Source: CAYRFE01 sp964423645 [NCBI: uncultured bacterium] (GTDB lineage: Bacteria > Macinerneyibacteriota > Macinerneyibacteria > Macinerneyibacteriales). From it: a DNA stretch of 64,000 nt. A program made the position numbers and the translations under genes. Below, one piece after another: positions 59,701 to 61,670 of the stretch. The stretch covers positions 9,480 to 73,479 of the forward strand of contig CAYRFE010000018.1 in the NCBI GenBank assembly GCA_964423645.1. The letters run 5' to 3'. The number at the start of each line of letters is the position of its first letter. The first letter of the stretch is position 1. The notes below the pieces were generated by a model, which had not been told where the DNA came from, ran no database searches, and saw nothing but the letters and a program-made list of their open reading frames with translations.

Positions 59701-61670
59701 TAGAGCGCATTCGATAAAACAGATGAAGTATAATTATCTTCTCTCTTCGGCGTAATTGTGATGCCGCCGAACACAACATTTTTTCCGGCTTGCGACTGCG
59801 CGTTGCTCAGCTCAAGTATATAACGTCCTTTTGTAAGACGGATTTTCGTTTTATCACCGAATTTTAAAACATTATTTCCTTTAACAATGTTTGTAAGCGA
59901 TATGGTATCATTTGTAGCTGATTCTATACCAAAAAAGTTCGCTTGGTTTGTTCTTTTATACAACGTGTACCGGAACTCACCACAATTATTGGTTACGTCA
60001 AGGATGGTTGCGCTGATCTCATAATCGATATCAGCATTGATCTCAAAAAACCACCGTGCGTAGCAATAGCTCTGGTTAGTTTCGGGTGTGCCGGTTGAAG
60101 ATATGGAAGTGGCGGTGAGGTAATTTTCATGCGTGGTGAATAAATCCGCACCGCCCATATATTCGAAGCTGCGGTTGTCCTTAAATTCTTCTATAGGTTC
60201 GGTAGCTGTCGCATCTGCATATTTCGGAAGATAGACGTTTTCGGGTGTTCTGCGAGGGTTGATTGTTGTAGTGATATCAGCGGATACGGGTTTGTAATCA
60301 TAAAAATCATATTCCTTGGTAATCCAACGATACCCGTTTACGGGATACATCAGACGATAGGTAATAGTATCTGTATCATTTTTCAAATAATCACTCAAAA
60401 TATACTTAACCCAAGAACTATTGTTTATGTAGAATTTACTAAAAGACAAAACAATATTTGATCCTTCGGGCTTTATATAAATCGATTTATCATATCCGTA
60501 ACATACGACTCTATGCCCCATATTATCTACACCAACCATTGCAACTGCAAAATCAGTTTGTCCTGTATGTTGTGTTTCTATTAAAGTGTTAACAAATGCT
60601 ATAATTTTTTCTTCTCTGTTCTGTTCTTCACACTTTATCACTTGATTATTCATTTTATTAATATACCTTAAAAGTGCTGGCTGATCACCATTTACTGCTG
60701 CAGTCGAAGTATACCCTTCGTGTTTTTGTTGGTAATAATTAAGATACCGAGGATTTACACCTCTTCCAGTAGCTTGGATTATCATGGCAACAGAAGTTAC
60801 ATAACATCCGGAATACCACAGCGTGTGTGAACCTACCAATTTATCCTCATCTTTACCAGAATCCCATGGAAGTGGAAAATGCGGTTTTGCACCGCTGATA
60901 ACCGCTGTTTGATGAAAATGCGGAAAAAATGACTTATAATTATTGACATCAGTAGGCATATCAGAAGGATTAACAAAAAAGCCTGTATTTGTATCATATT
61001 GTCTTAAAGGAGAACTATCTCCTTTATTCATTTTCTTCATATTATTTCTCTTCATTTCTCTCCAGTTTTCTAAATCCTGATAATGCATTTTATTTATAAA
61101 AAAATTAAATGACGACTTATTAAAAAATTTCTGACCATTAGTATTAACTGAATCTGTACCTTCAGGTTGATCCCATCCCTTGTTATACCAATGTTTTTGA
61201 ATTTCACTATAATAACTAATATGCATTCGAATGGTTGCAATTCTATTTTCTTTTGTGTATGGATCTACATAATGCACAAACTCATTTATATGCTTTACGT
61301 TTTCATAGTTTATTGAAAATTCAAACGTATATACCTCGTTTTTTTTCATTTTCACAGATTTTTGATCTAATATCGTCGTTTGATTATCACCATCCAGACC
61401 ATCTGGTTGAATATATGCTTTTAAAAACCCAGAATAGTTTTTCGAAGAAGTATTTTTCAATTTTATTTTCCCTGTATAATTCTTTCCTTCTTCAAGTATT
61501 ATTTCTTCATCTTTGTGCGAATTAAAAAATACTGAACCGTCTTCGTTATAAATTATGAAATTCGAGATTACAGATAAATCAGCATCCATTTCACCACCTT
61601 TTGCATAGACATTCAATAACATTGATAACATAATAATGAGTAGTATTACAATCGCCTTACTCTTTTTCAT
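29712..61670 (-). CDS. Giant multidomain secreted surface protein (10,652 residues)
   Basis: One uninterrupted frame of about 32 kb encoding a protein of over 1.1 MDa. Order: signal peptide (1-22), beta module (about 25-150), papain/C39-like domain (about 257-437), beta domain (about 495-650), FG-GAP/VCBS calcium-repeat blocks (about 654-1057, 1767-2091, 2324-2664, 2871-3204) alternating with fibronectin III-like domains, six leucine-rich-repeat blocks (3294-6724) each followed by fibronectin III and Kre9/KNH-like Ig modules, a LamG domain (about 4559-4747), an unbroken KNH array (6829-8776), alternating fibronectin III/KNH (8776-10367), a unique region, and a FlgD-like C-terminal sorting domain (10566-10652). 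All parts are typical of adhesion and surface attachment; cargo of a type IX-like secretion system is inferred. ATG 61670 has AAGGAGCGTAT upstream. Confidence 0.93.
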   Translation of the reverse strand: MKKSKAIVILLIIMLSMLLNVYAKGGEMDADLSVISNFIIYNEDGSVFFNSHKDEEIILEEGKNYTGKIKLKNTSSKNYSGFLKAYIQPDGLDGDNQTTILDQKSVKMKKNEVYTFEFSINYENVKHINEFVHYVDPYTKENRIATIRMHISYYSEIQKHWYNKGWDQPEGTDSVNTNGQKFFNKSSFNFFINKMHYQDLENWREMKRNNMKKMNKGDSSPLRQYDTNTGFFVNPSDMPTDVNNYKSFFPHFHQTAVISGAKPHFPLPWDSGKDEDKLVGSHTLWYSGCYVTSVAMIIQATGRGVNPRYLNYYQQKHEGYTSTAAVNGDQPALLRYINKMNNQVIKCEEQNREEKIIAFVNTLIETQHTGQTDFAVAMVGVDNMGHRVVCYGYDKSIYIKPEGSNIVLSFSKFYINNSSWVKYILSDYLKNDTDTITYRLMYPVNGYRWITKEYDFYDYKPVSADITTTINPRRTPENVYLPKYADATATEPIEEFKDNRSFEYMGGADLFTTHENYLTATSISSTGTPETNQSYCYARWFFEINADIDYEISATILDVTNNCGEFRYTLYKRTNQANFFGIESATNDTISLTNIVKGNNVLKFGDKTKIRLTKGRYILELSNAQSQAGKNVVFGGITITPKREDNYTSSVLSNALYRSIDVGDINKDGLPDILVSSSSGAQVFYQLQEDGKYSDPETIHAPSVNSGESKLVDVNNDGWLDIVILCEGFFVYINNKEGAFKAPVEIAKSELGIIKNCAFTAGDYDNDGDADIILLGSLGTKSCFTVWENKSTLQEVIFYKAPSATQESLFDGYNSTQLCRSGKVIMSDYNNDGVLDILVAGLTEKTGSIYLGDGSVYFVVDMITRVYSGQRNNGSTIYFKEEGFSVPVAGTSTILEWRDFDNDGLLDILTVGATEKVDEDSRWLEYVANVYKLTKKDAGYRYINSDSFYLKVGNDKYTFDVGVIGGFIDYDGDGDLDLYFSSKKGKLLKGSREVAPVYSTLWKYDSTKNIFVQQENEIVERLFPTSLRLGTAYFADMNNNSKVDIIVSGQDSLGSTKTILYNNLSDQVRRESPNPIKNVKMTYGRSDTTNTENLLLKSEWEALPGFTYQFNIRNLATGKEYSCGVGANSSVSGSNYPSIMGNIRASLHTFLDDKTHKVYINDIPCGKYIYSIYAIDSTGFSDPAKSQYKDKEITILNYDASIYDLEIKYLSAENSYYLYWKDKESSEYEVQISPFETFTADVVSIKGIKNKECKISNIENKTLYIRVISKDFRSSTPKKYYAPPATTQTMSVPDFKTLELYLKVSHTRTDASPKNFILISGTRDNGEKETSIWERSDQSYSRIYKFPEYLEAITNPVFKQCYGNASPLYFIYSLQAKDSKIISGILEYNNSGVLSNVTFTKFPSNKILNIYNANAPNTKDQILAISSDTIEHYSISYGQKSLSLISSVNKNGGTVSWSHYDSDNSKNIPDVVVGNDATGSSYYYQNTELNTAPIFIESTATNGAVAITPNNQFAYVSVENEIDNYHIVITYEKEGGILKKIINIFSSKTKKITKIINAYFHDINSDGKYDCLLEAEYKIMDEPLSIQQKSLKKNQKATEVTYNTFHILLNDGMDNFTDSGLELPIVKSGNFSIQDYDEDGKDDIIFLGTTLYDEPLATVLINKSEYFINPPMIIAPQLNQTVSQTRVNLEWSEVPNALGYSIEVSDEPSFIQVMAHADNISDTHFQLHVAHTNKLYYWRVKAHFQDTTTRWSMPSSFTVELLKEMPLSFITTAGASPVWLDWDGNGTTDMLTTVSVQGVPTLTLFLNNGHGKFTKSALNLGITGYTAIASGDFNRDGATDILAVGLNGQDGRFGRIYLRNGEGFTASTIISGLSAEPVAVCDMDNDGIPDIVTSNGAETLDIWYYNGTSFTRSPVITFGTEKIDFDIADFDGDGDTDILVKGTHAKAGMYVNHGSRMFARAACGLDSLYVLAWRDDDGDGDYDVLVRDGTDAVLYRYTNGTYERTTTVLAGIESGLTLWDDLTGDGNADIFMSGYGAGAYVQYLYIKNGDSYSRYDANLPQFRSAVHSVADVNNDGRNDLLITGFSGRSSLASSLYLTACNDLTVQPVPEVPTSLNANVELNNIHLSWGTPENSHGLTYDVYVRTASGERDVVSPNAAIPSGTRYRVTRGNADVSPLLQLNELKKGTYFWSVQALDSTGRGSAFAEERPFTVLTTVASPKMQEPADGAEGLFVKGDLELKWSPVKKGIKYDVRIARDPDFTQIAEDRSDLTVTYYRPTALERDTVYYWQVRAYSSDDVSLWQTPRTFRTSRYNRLTLESLPAYENMQLVWADHDRDGYMDCAVYTPTTVELYKGGAQNSFTKITLSSLPTSIYNVQWTDHDRDGDLDLSINGWIYRNDNGSFTRVQPFGATQYTSFFWADIDADGDSDFVGSKLNATSGSQAIFVYLRHGNDYIPASIADIPFGYIYNARCLAGDADGDGATDILVSGNDSTGYPILRIYRNNGAGVFTLATADIPMLSDCTLAWGMNDAHRTTLVMNGIGGDGIRVTRAYELIPDGNVLVHTLRGEAEGVLKPRISLGDIDGNGTRDIMITGKEANGNASTRIYTTDLALQSTLNPGTATADTTLLTKTADDGMLDIVLTGIDKNSDPIRPVLYDASAPKSIVPVPTNCRTTIQGVSATCAWDAVPGMVYALTMGTSPGATDVIGTDADMLSGWRTRVDGQLLYNPTYTVQRLKPGTYYWRVQAVNSVHTASVFSDEQHFTISYTLSAPVAQFPVAHTVTVNPELRWEIVAGASQYRVEIARNADFSTIVTTDVTDSNRMIITGLTHDTAYFWRVQALHDAEESEWCAPVACTTGRFTATQYSVAGSNLTPIAPVPYGHTSLFAVSGLDGAGTPGTSLYRLNNGVSTQLPYMLDGAPFGRSVVIDFNCDNKEDMIVAGTSRVTLYNDIRDQCNEYTVVATLPDAHVAVADVNNDGYPDSILAGSFGIRVYENRYSKTENSHTFTETTALALQGVVTAMSAYDVNRDGHADLIVAQPDGTHIFINNGNGGFDVHATVLDGIAQGGIVVADYDRDGQDNIIIYGTTTSNAPCVFDHSVTVTGANASFSIIPHTLVVPQQPIVAVHGLAADGTTTVSISGRMENGTAITTVYTPTWTVREVLNLPQGQYAAVADVNYDDVQDLLYFTPSASGTDSLTVLTRHDVPSNTPPAATDLLVTITGRGDEALFSWTRLPGFEYRLQFGNGSRVTTINPVSYGQNGVAIKNLTVGNYSWHVEAIAPSGRTSSAEGNDFTIEPMRIPAEERNALIALYQSLAITDDNFPYDLYGKENWKINGEFLPYGTEHTWYGVTIEDGHVVSLDLSRFRTLYGQIPTEIGDLTELRELVFDYNYNNYVENKVYGALPNLFFILAKLEKFVMPEWEYTGEFPQELFELRALKYLDLQKHTMTGSLSSAIGQWTHMEHLDLSCTEEEDNGGGVSSVAAKGTNKTKGPQNDDPSNVGLTGVLPIEIGQLVQLKTFKLRGNNFSGSIPTELGLCTTLEILDLNANYFSGAIPDLSACSSLREIKLGGKGAQDSGNDDPILLVLKNTKGPMNGPEDEAGLTGSIPSWVTTLTSLEKFDVSFNKLTGVIPRFSNYSWLTLRCNNNAFTAIDTSSQSPTSLSVYDSIGTYAANAIAGYFPSELLKQWDEYDIAQGMQYNALMLTDEQREYLLANNYDVDMYELTQTIPPKNVRTELVNTTTVKVLWDEVLFTEQAGGYVLWYGTDPQAMESVVITDKYVTEYTIENCTENAEYMFTVQSYTDPHDDNPNALTSIHSIPVKCKMTLAPYILMERPITGTQIKQYNDLTITWKSNTNDPVKIELIHAGNAVQTIAETAENNGIYQWTVPASLPAGEYSVRVSAVNDSAISAQSALFGVAAYDYYTVSVDDDNKTVLVHQNGTSDINFYAASSNPLINGSVTVELLKGETVVRSEEADLWQDDNGVYSYRIQVSSVDTAGNDYRIRIRNQNYTHIVGTSDTFTIIGFHTTAPIATATFERGTPLAVQWESNATIPIKLVLMDCRSTPLEVAVLAEDIDASEGETQWAIPYSLTLHSNYRVDIYYHQEGGDTLLAQTPLFSITQEKIPLSEREALIVFYTAMQGDQWNTKNWKENGEFRPHGTEHLWNGVTITQGRVTALQLGGNKLNGLVPSAISALTQLQTIDLHDNTIIALPDSIGNLLLLQTLTLSHNQITALPETIGTLQSLQTLNCEYTSLTSLPTTIGNIQSLKYLYCNNNQLTALPESMKNLPALTRLEINSNQLTTLPQWLGELPALTQLFVNKNRLEGNIPDSILYSTTVQYLELEGNMLSGTISGMSPRLKSNGNAKLNYNMLTCHDVTITAVNKTYQTLPPLSLTSKVTAENTVMISWESQGFMSASSYFRVIYGTSPDALTNTVVTANKDQRSLILENCNPSSTHYWAVETVNPPDSNNANTCVQRSTTASFTFSMPHMYITSAPAGERFRRGSSIPVSWSHNFTSPVRIDLMQDSQRVAVLGEAERTNTFSWTVPESFVSEIMHNFPNPEFSLHDGLIRYYPFNGSTVDEAFQVSASLSGNPAAVNGKLFQAYEFIGASGLNTGTAASNAVRDYGQFSLSFWVYGANGSYPFAAFNGSTEQLSISQSQVKIGSITHTIPSISSNQWTHITFTYDGVALTVFVNGANTLQVQTPLNLTNTNLWFGRGFSSTGFEGRIDEAAVWNRALKPEEAYDIYRMQQPLIGNYTMRVASTEYSNIVAESSVPFYIVPDVIPDTERAALIAFYTATGGDSWTNKSGWKQDGAFSPVGTETSWYGVTIEDGHVTKLVFNNNDLTGTLPGLSDLPFLKELNVADNALTGVIPVDIGGCPQLSVFRANNNTLTGALPSTMKFLRQLTVLDVSHNSIAGVIPDISALTSMVYFDVSHNALSGALPSGFTAMTNCEVLCLSHNSLSGTIPAIGSLPKLQQLDLSYNQLIGTIPTGNYPSLTILHLSYNRLTGALPATLGNTGKLTSVALQCNALQGIIPTSIAMNQNATIDISYNMLMTHDTALIDRLNGIDPTLLASQTIAPSAITATPADTGITVSWQPIAYTGDGGYYRVSYGLDPNDTDLSMYAVTDSKSTATLPLTYAALNRVWHIRVATYTPAHDEQVNELISTESASLTFVHGLVLTSPNGTERWQCGTTYPITWMRGVDGPVKIELVKGAEVVQTIADSVEGESYEWIISDNTAAGNDYRIRITHIGDSRFMSQSERPFAIKEASFLQITQPQGSEQWMIGTTKAITWQDNLDGAVRIELVRNDGVSEVVADSAPSSGVYSWQIREDMPLAADYRIRITSVEKPSLIAVSAATFTVIDNPFPKSERDALLALFAATKGTSWKNKNGWIQPNGKFGDRGTEGTWTGIRVENDHVVEICLFDNNLNGTLPPEIGNFPMLRVLQLGNNTLASVLLQELAQLTNLESLRLEGTGLSGEIPSFIGSLTKLKDLYLNNNALTGSIPESLGNLENVQTLKLERNALSGTLPGSLGGLHALKFLYVHNNLLEGQLPDSLCDMENLEEADLSNNTFSGVLPGRIGYLYKLKRFNLRNNAFSGEIPSSIMNCTALNTNTIDIRDNALFTTNVSVKAFMDAKQPDWDVLQTVTPAHVSTAMVLKDKASISWLPIKNRYNGGYYIVRYGTDPANLTGEVHTADKNAISYMIEGLSGETMYYYAVASFTPAHDEQKNAITSNFSSVASFRTKGDNYIEITYPNLPAVLKKGDRLTITWHDTIDANVKIELYNHNYFSRIIEPMTASDGEYEWTIPENFPESTGYKIRIVSADDNTLYDLSDHTFTIEGKNISVIPVTVQWMQGRSAEIKWTSTLTSPVKLELMRDSTVAHVVAESTPNNGNYIWRLPEDIQPSVEYLVRVTSVDEPSVSAISGHITVVENPYPLDEYLALCELFTLSQGSSWRNKQNWRKPDGTPNERGTHGTWYGVTLNGTNVTAIELPGNKVSGAILHLLEKFPYIKKIDLRDNGITGRIPASIGLLSQLEELRLSYNYGVGNTIPSEIGNLPLLRHLDLSAMNLIGIIPPTLGNCTKLNVLLLNNNQLTSTIPAHIGNCTQLEYVDMSDNQLSGVIPAALSNCTQMKRLLLANNEFSGDIPSDIAYCAQLTELVLSGNRLTGAIPESLGSCTNLESLILQSNKLSGTLPQSMSNLTKLNKNRSSIHYNQLTVEGDTLRAFVNQKFENWEYTQTLPVKGLIATPAGTGKILLTLQTKLPNEPYVSYTVHYGTSQGYYPFEAIIPSTGKLTITNCDTNAAAYYFKVSTRTAIHGDQKNELLSAESEEFIYDMTTPYCIITSSGQSELARVNTEYTVRWESNIGGTVAIELVHDNDIVRVLADNAPNNGSFVWTIPADIPNDSGYGFRITPQSNLDCVTDRTGFLRIADKVIALLEPQSTTVWEASKTYTIRWESIIDGNVKVELFLDGSFVTTIAANAPKSGDLQWLVPSWITFGDGYRVRVTSLESPTLFDDGTGDFNIQFPRIPIEEREALLRLYTQCNGDTWIHNDNWKKSDGSFNEHGTEHLWYGVTVQNHHVTAIRLQGMRLQGELPDLTGLRLLTALDLSDNEINGDIGDMDDEFSEWDDMESFKISDNGITGCIPASVGNLRKAKEFDIRDNDIYGTYPPEFADIGADLGDGSGTGGGEGDIPDIRTKGNRLVCDDSLVREFLDGDDGSEGADQDWRNQRTAPQNVCAEAISESEILVSWDQVPELPEGSKYVVYYGLHPSSFTSYVITNSLTDTRVLVRNLRPSTDYYFVVSYAIKMSAIPDDWEYGPKSDTVTATTKFAPFITIQSPINGQRMEKGKIYTIAWDDNCEIPVVIELLRNNLVQNVITTAAVDVQSYQWTVPFELETAADYSIRVRREDSYTVSAVSNGLFAIEDPRYFTLLAPNNGEVLIRGAAYDIRWESIVGNNMVLELYKNDAFDSLITATAANTGSFVWTVPSILDETGVYRIRISSPAMPGHSDMSDAPFTVRDKFITVTAPNSSLIAKQNTELLVTWETNLLGQVRIDLMKNNTVIRTLATVAASSKSWKWFIPIDIAAAQDYRIALTVVEENVADVSDTDFIIALRDYVACTVPVQNAQWRIGRTHSISWTNDVDTDVALELWNATERVVVIHESTPNDGTFDWTIPDSVIPGSSYRIKVISNYNSAQYSFSKIFTIIRDTITVSAPNTVVTIPQDTDYVIRWSSTTTDPLKIELYKGNNLFTIITSSTADTKSFTWHPGFDIPTGDDYRIRITNTVYEHVYDISDTVFSIGMGSYFTVTAPKTGDKLIANTPLEIIWTDKLREPVRIDLYANSAYEQTIVASTEGDGSYVWNIPAGIPASTAYQIRISAVSDAQKFTMSGLCEIRPKYIAMNAPKSGNEWYLNTAYTVSWASNSNEPVSLHLYKGGTQYAQIAETVVGSSFTWTIPYSCEPGNDYTVVAVNKNDTSVKGVSESFTIAVKPYITVTAPVTNADWRVGNSYTVTWTNEVDAFVRLELWKDSVRVQIIQDNVVNNGEYTWKVPESVTSGAGYRIRVVSKVNGTQFAQSGAFTIQRNDLTITQPTAIAWKQDTLQRISWTKNVSGPVKIELLRDGLLVAVLHNGTSALYYDYHMPLNQPLGDTYSLRITALDHPTVLGTSEHFSVVFGDYVHIASPATGTKAVHGFPMTIAWTDKYSEPSKITLYKGNELLRDIAASVNGNEYTWIVPSDCVPAQDYSIRVESTEDVLKHAVSGVFTIEAPVLSITSPAVVQQWKQDTVHALTWTSNVPGAYRVELLRDNEAVSVIADNLTSKTMQWHIPLAQQLGIYRVRVTSAVNPSVEAESADFNVILGDYIAISSPKANDRWVMGQTYSVAWTDKCEEPVEVSLLKNGMHIQTLSASTAEQSISWTVPTDSVVGNDYRIRVESTLDPLKYAESPLFAIDAPFITLASPTSGAQWQQDTTHTITWTTNSNKTMRVELIAEDETVTSLSDAVSAKQYTWAIPLQQPTGTYRIRVSAVDDSGIAAISEPFAITFGTYITVTAPTQGSTIVHRAPYEIRWTDKISENVMITVYNGDTLVREITASAPSNGTYVWTPDETLIPVDSYRIKITSVEDAFKTGFSPTFRIAAPALAVSEPSNGWVWKQGENRTIRWTGIVSGAVRIELLQDGAVTVLGTVQSGSSFAWTIPYSITPHTQSYIRAVSVADPAVIGVSEPFTIAYGQYYTFTTPNTALTVREATTYTVQWSRLNNDPVTVCLERDGEIIHTIAEATIASSAIWSVPTGLSHTTGYTLSITSDNNSLVRTISNMVTIEKRFITCTSPAEGAVLRQGNVHTVTWATNCSGLTRIVLLQYGMEVRTIAEVNAQNKSFAWTVPTAIAAGSGYTLGLSMADGTASQESGSFTIIPGNYLTITEPTSAVSRLTGQTQVIRWTNTVDSFVRIELRNSQGLIRVLEESTANSGEYSWAIPEDTVDGHYSIRVVSMSDMTQYTQTPTITVTHPFITLITPVSNDAWMKGNRHSITWNDSLPGNVRIELVHTDTVTMIADTTPSDGHHEWTVPTDIPAGNSYRIRITSIDMPEVISESEQFTIEEYAHITMITPHAGSNWRAGTAYTITWNDAIDENVRIELLRGNDPAVELAASVPSSGQWQWTIDPALSASDTYRIRITSVVDSEKTVISAPFTVMHDAITLTAPNGMESWSLDEKPVIRWQNSTGSAVRLELLQGNEIIAVIAENIVNANSYTWSIPATVPAGSYTVKVVSVDNSALHDSSDASFTLTPSVVAMPESLSAVYTAVDGMVRVQWTDKAQNETEYIVEERMNDGQWISVATLPANSSSWSAVRNAAGVYHYRVAARNVYTVSEYAESSAVAIAFISILKPTEQEKVYTGKTYEIIWKDSIAEQVHIELVQNGSVVSFIATADSNGSYYWPVPAVLAAGQYSIRITSVDDTAKTAESASFMIAKEYITVLTPVVSQLWVAGMTHAITWSDSIDENVRIELMKNGSVDAVIAASTESNGSCTWTVPMSVVGGTGYSVRITSVIDGEKTAESHIFTIRKDTLTVSAPNGGEQWKQGTQHSITWSQSIAGSVIITCVAADGAVYPITQTVSATTTYAWTIADTLPPGQYRVKIISVDNPNLFDESNEVFTITEKDYISITSPSQGTQWVGDTRQMIRWIDAVDSHVSVRVYAQGVLVATIAENIENNGQFEWDIPSDLAGTFTLRVTSASNPSQSAESPQFTVAKKYITLASPQNGQVWRKGSTYMITWTDNTDSNVRIELRQGDTVIREIVESTESDGSFEWAVPFDIENAMYTIRITDTVSTHIFGESASPFSIQPELLYAPSELRAEPALNSNAVVLHWKDNAHNETGFSIFRSKGQAPSVKIADVPADTVAYTDASVDFGEYTYTVAAFTDHSLSEKSNTATMTVYGLQLTSPLVAQSWRQRHEYTVSWDGNIDGLVRLELLHDDQSPITIAEIGRVSGSYTWRVPDSVTPQGGYRIRITSAAIETLQDTSEGTIEILPAFITAPDTVTAEFSSIESAVTVRWNDLSDNESSFIIERSYNGDVFSAIGTVSANTTQFTDTDVIAGVYRYRVRAVNNYTASPFSNIVEIATSYLTVHAIASSITHDSDIVIEWSSNITGLFTIALVKNGNLHRVITETAQNGRYTWLVSDTIEPGTYTVRITAVNDAQISAESNELQVVPASVEAPSSLAASYIPGGAPTITLTWVDESRNETGFNMYRSRNNTPFVFIAEVSANTTEWTDTAISGGYYRYRVTAKTAYSESIPSAIITVKGYHVEMKKPLPGEKLTRDSMYTVMWDGNYPDDVTLTLYRDSVFVRTIAERVQGRTFAWRVDNDLQPGDYTLRVSASDDEEIFVSSAEFSIIPRSVTAPSGLNAAFDAQTKTVRLEWVDNADNETAYEVERAEGSNSQFERIAQLEASSLSFVDNNITASSYRYRVRAVNSDTVSDYSDVISIVTTYIDVISPDANTMVRQNAVLPITWQSNSGESVAVDLMKGNDVVTIITGSTDNDGMFEWLIPDTIIPGKYAVSVHSDDLACKGVSAEFSILPAEISAPTHVRAEYSYQDATIDVRWVDTATNETAYHIYVAKNGAVAQKLGEVDAVTTRWIMNNIEPGIYEISVCAVNQFTQSPMSESVRVKAYHLTLKDPNGGEKIRIGDMLTIQWIGTVPGDTVVELMRNSTVIREIGIVSGSSTTWQIPADVAVGTGYSVRITSYGDPSFADVSDNTFEIIPQFDMITAPSELKGTYMASSDTLTLLWKDNSNDEMQFEVFRRGNYHGSTEQFVKIGSVGANTTSWKDTQLEIHKGYYAYIKTCFGTILVMIKETSYQYRVRAINSVIVSEFSNLYDFAVKRLYVNFWLPGCKPCFTANTRTSLDGMEEISEDVMKKMLINLSGHEYAITSKEVFDSLLRNAEYGSQTFSLALENQQSNNITLHKQSLRQGNTLSVVSQSIRVRYTEIDSVLFVPIAATYMADPKVSPYGTPFYVGMQNDGKAILEVRNRFGRQGVLLQYSNDEWTLVDYGREVLLIKQSGIYMIGDDKDNLLIPSLRETALKQNYPNPFNPTTTIDYDLAESGTVQVTIFDTKGRTVIVLIDRYMEQGPHTIMWDGRDKSGKVMPSGVYYAVLEINGKRYTRKMVMLK
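29715..29975 (-). other. C-terminal FlgD-like / type IX sorting domain
   Basis: About 87 residues beginning NYPNPFNPTTTIDYDL, then VQVTIFDTKGRTV, GPHTIMWDGRDKSGK, MPSGVYYAVLEINGK and a basic end YTRKMVMLK. This matches the T9SS type A C-terminal domain of FCB-group secreted proteins, which is recognised at the outer membrane and may be cleaved. No T9SS genes are in the window. Confidence 0.9.
30570..35345 (-). repeat. Alternating fibronectin III and KNH-like modules
   Basis: Seven fibronectin III-like domains (APxxLxAxY, V-x-W-x-D-x-x-x-N-E-T-x-(Y/F), YRYRVRAVN) alternate with ten KNH-like modules. The last fibronectin domain carries an odd in-frame insert near 30663-30735. Confidence 0.82.
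35345..41185 (-). repeat. Uninterrupted array of 21 Kre9/KNH-like Ig modules
   Basis: Modules of about 92 residues with the pattern: ITVTxP-x-G-x-x-W-x-x-G-x-x-(Y/H)-x-I-x-W, VRIELxxxG, SYxWTVPxxxxxGxxYRIRITSxxD, SxxFTI. This is the Ser-Thr-rich/Kre9-KNH N-terminal Ig-like family as I recall it. Counting by eye gives 21 here and about 41 in the whole protein. Confidence 0.85.
41500..51790 (-). repeat. Six leucine-rich-repeat blocks in an LRR-FnIII-KNH super-repeat
   Basis: LRR blocks begin near 51788, 49321, 47343, 45597, 43893 and 42108. Each opens with the same cap (ER-x-AL-x(3)-Y/F, a Trp-rich stretch, GTExxWYGVT) and continues with plant-receptor-like 24-residue repeats (LxGxIPxxIGxLxxLxxLxLxxN); block 2 uses 23-residue repeats (LPESMKNLPALTRLEINSNQ). 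Each block is followed by one fibronectin III-like domain (NC-x(4)-YF) and usually two KNH-like modules. Confidence 0.88.
47430..47995 (-). other. LamG/concanavalin-like domain nested in a KNH module
   Basis: GLIRYYPFNGSTVDEA, FSLSFWVYG, WTHITFTYDGVALTVFVNG and GRIDEAAVWNRALKPEE are typical LamG (jelly-roll) signatures. The KNH module is split: its first half ends FSWTVPESF before the insert and its last strands (NYTMRVASTEYSNIVAESS) follow it. Confidence 0.8.
52060..56370 (-). repeat. FG-GAP/VCBS repeat blocks 2-4 with fibronectin III spacers
   Basis: Blocks at 56370-55400, 54700-53680 and 53060-52060, each with 6-8 DxDxDGxxD loops (GDFNRDGATDIL, ADFDGDGDTDIL, TDHDRDGDLDL, YDVNRDGHADLI and others), separated by pairs of fibronectin III-like domains that contain LYYWRVKA, VYYWQVRA, TYYWRVQA or AYFWRVQA. 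The three units have the same plan, so the 1,400-residue region arose by duplication. Confidence 0.85.
58500..59710 (-). repeat. FG-GAP/VCBS repeat block 1
   Basis: About seven Ca-binding loops of DxDxDG type: GDINKDGLPDIL, VDVNNDGWLDIV, GDYDNDGDADII, SDYNNDGVLDIL, RDFDNDGLLDIL, IDYDGDGDLDLY, ADMNNNSKVDII. Such repeats usually form a beta propeller, as in integrin alpha chains. AT-rich DNA compared with the later blocks. Confidence 0.85.
60360..60900 (-). other. Papain/C39-like cysteine peptidase domain in the giant protein
   Basis: The candidate nucleophile Cys289 lies in WYSGCYVTSVAMIIQATG, the form of C39_2-type domains (GCxxTSxAM), and His386 in GHRVVCYGYDKS 97 residues later, followed by an Asn-containing strand (YINNSS). 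Spacing suits a papain-like fold. It may be a protease, a bond-forming domain or inactive; no partner is visible. Confidence 0.6.

Noticed and set aside
29712-61670. Giant frame as an artefact of joined genes or a frameshifted pseudogene
   Set aside because: The frame stays open for over 10,600 codons with continuous, well-formed domains and a proper signal peptide and C-terminal domain; no junction breaks a domain except the nested LamG.
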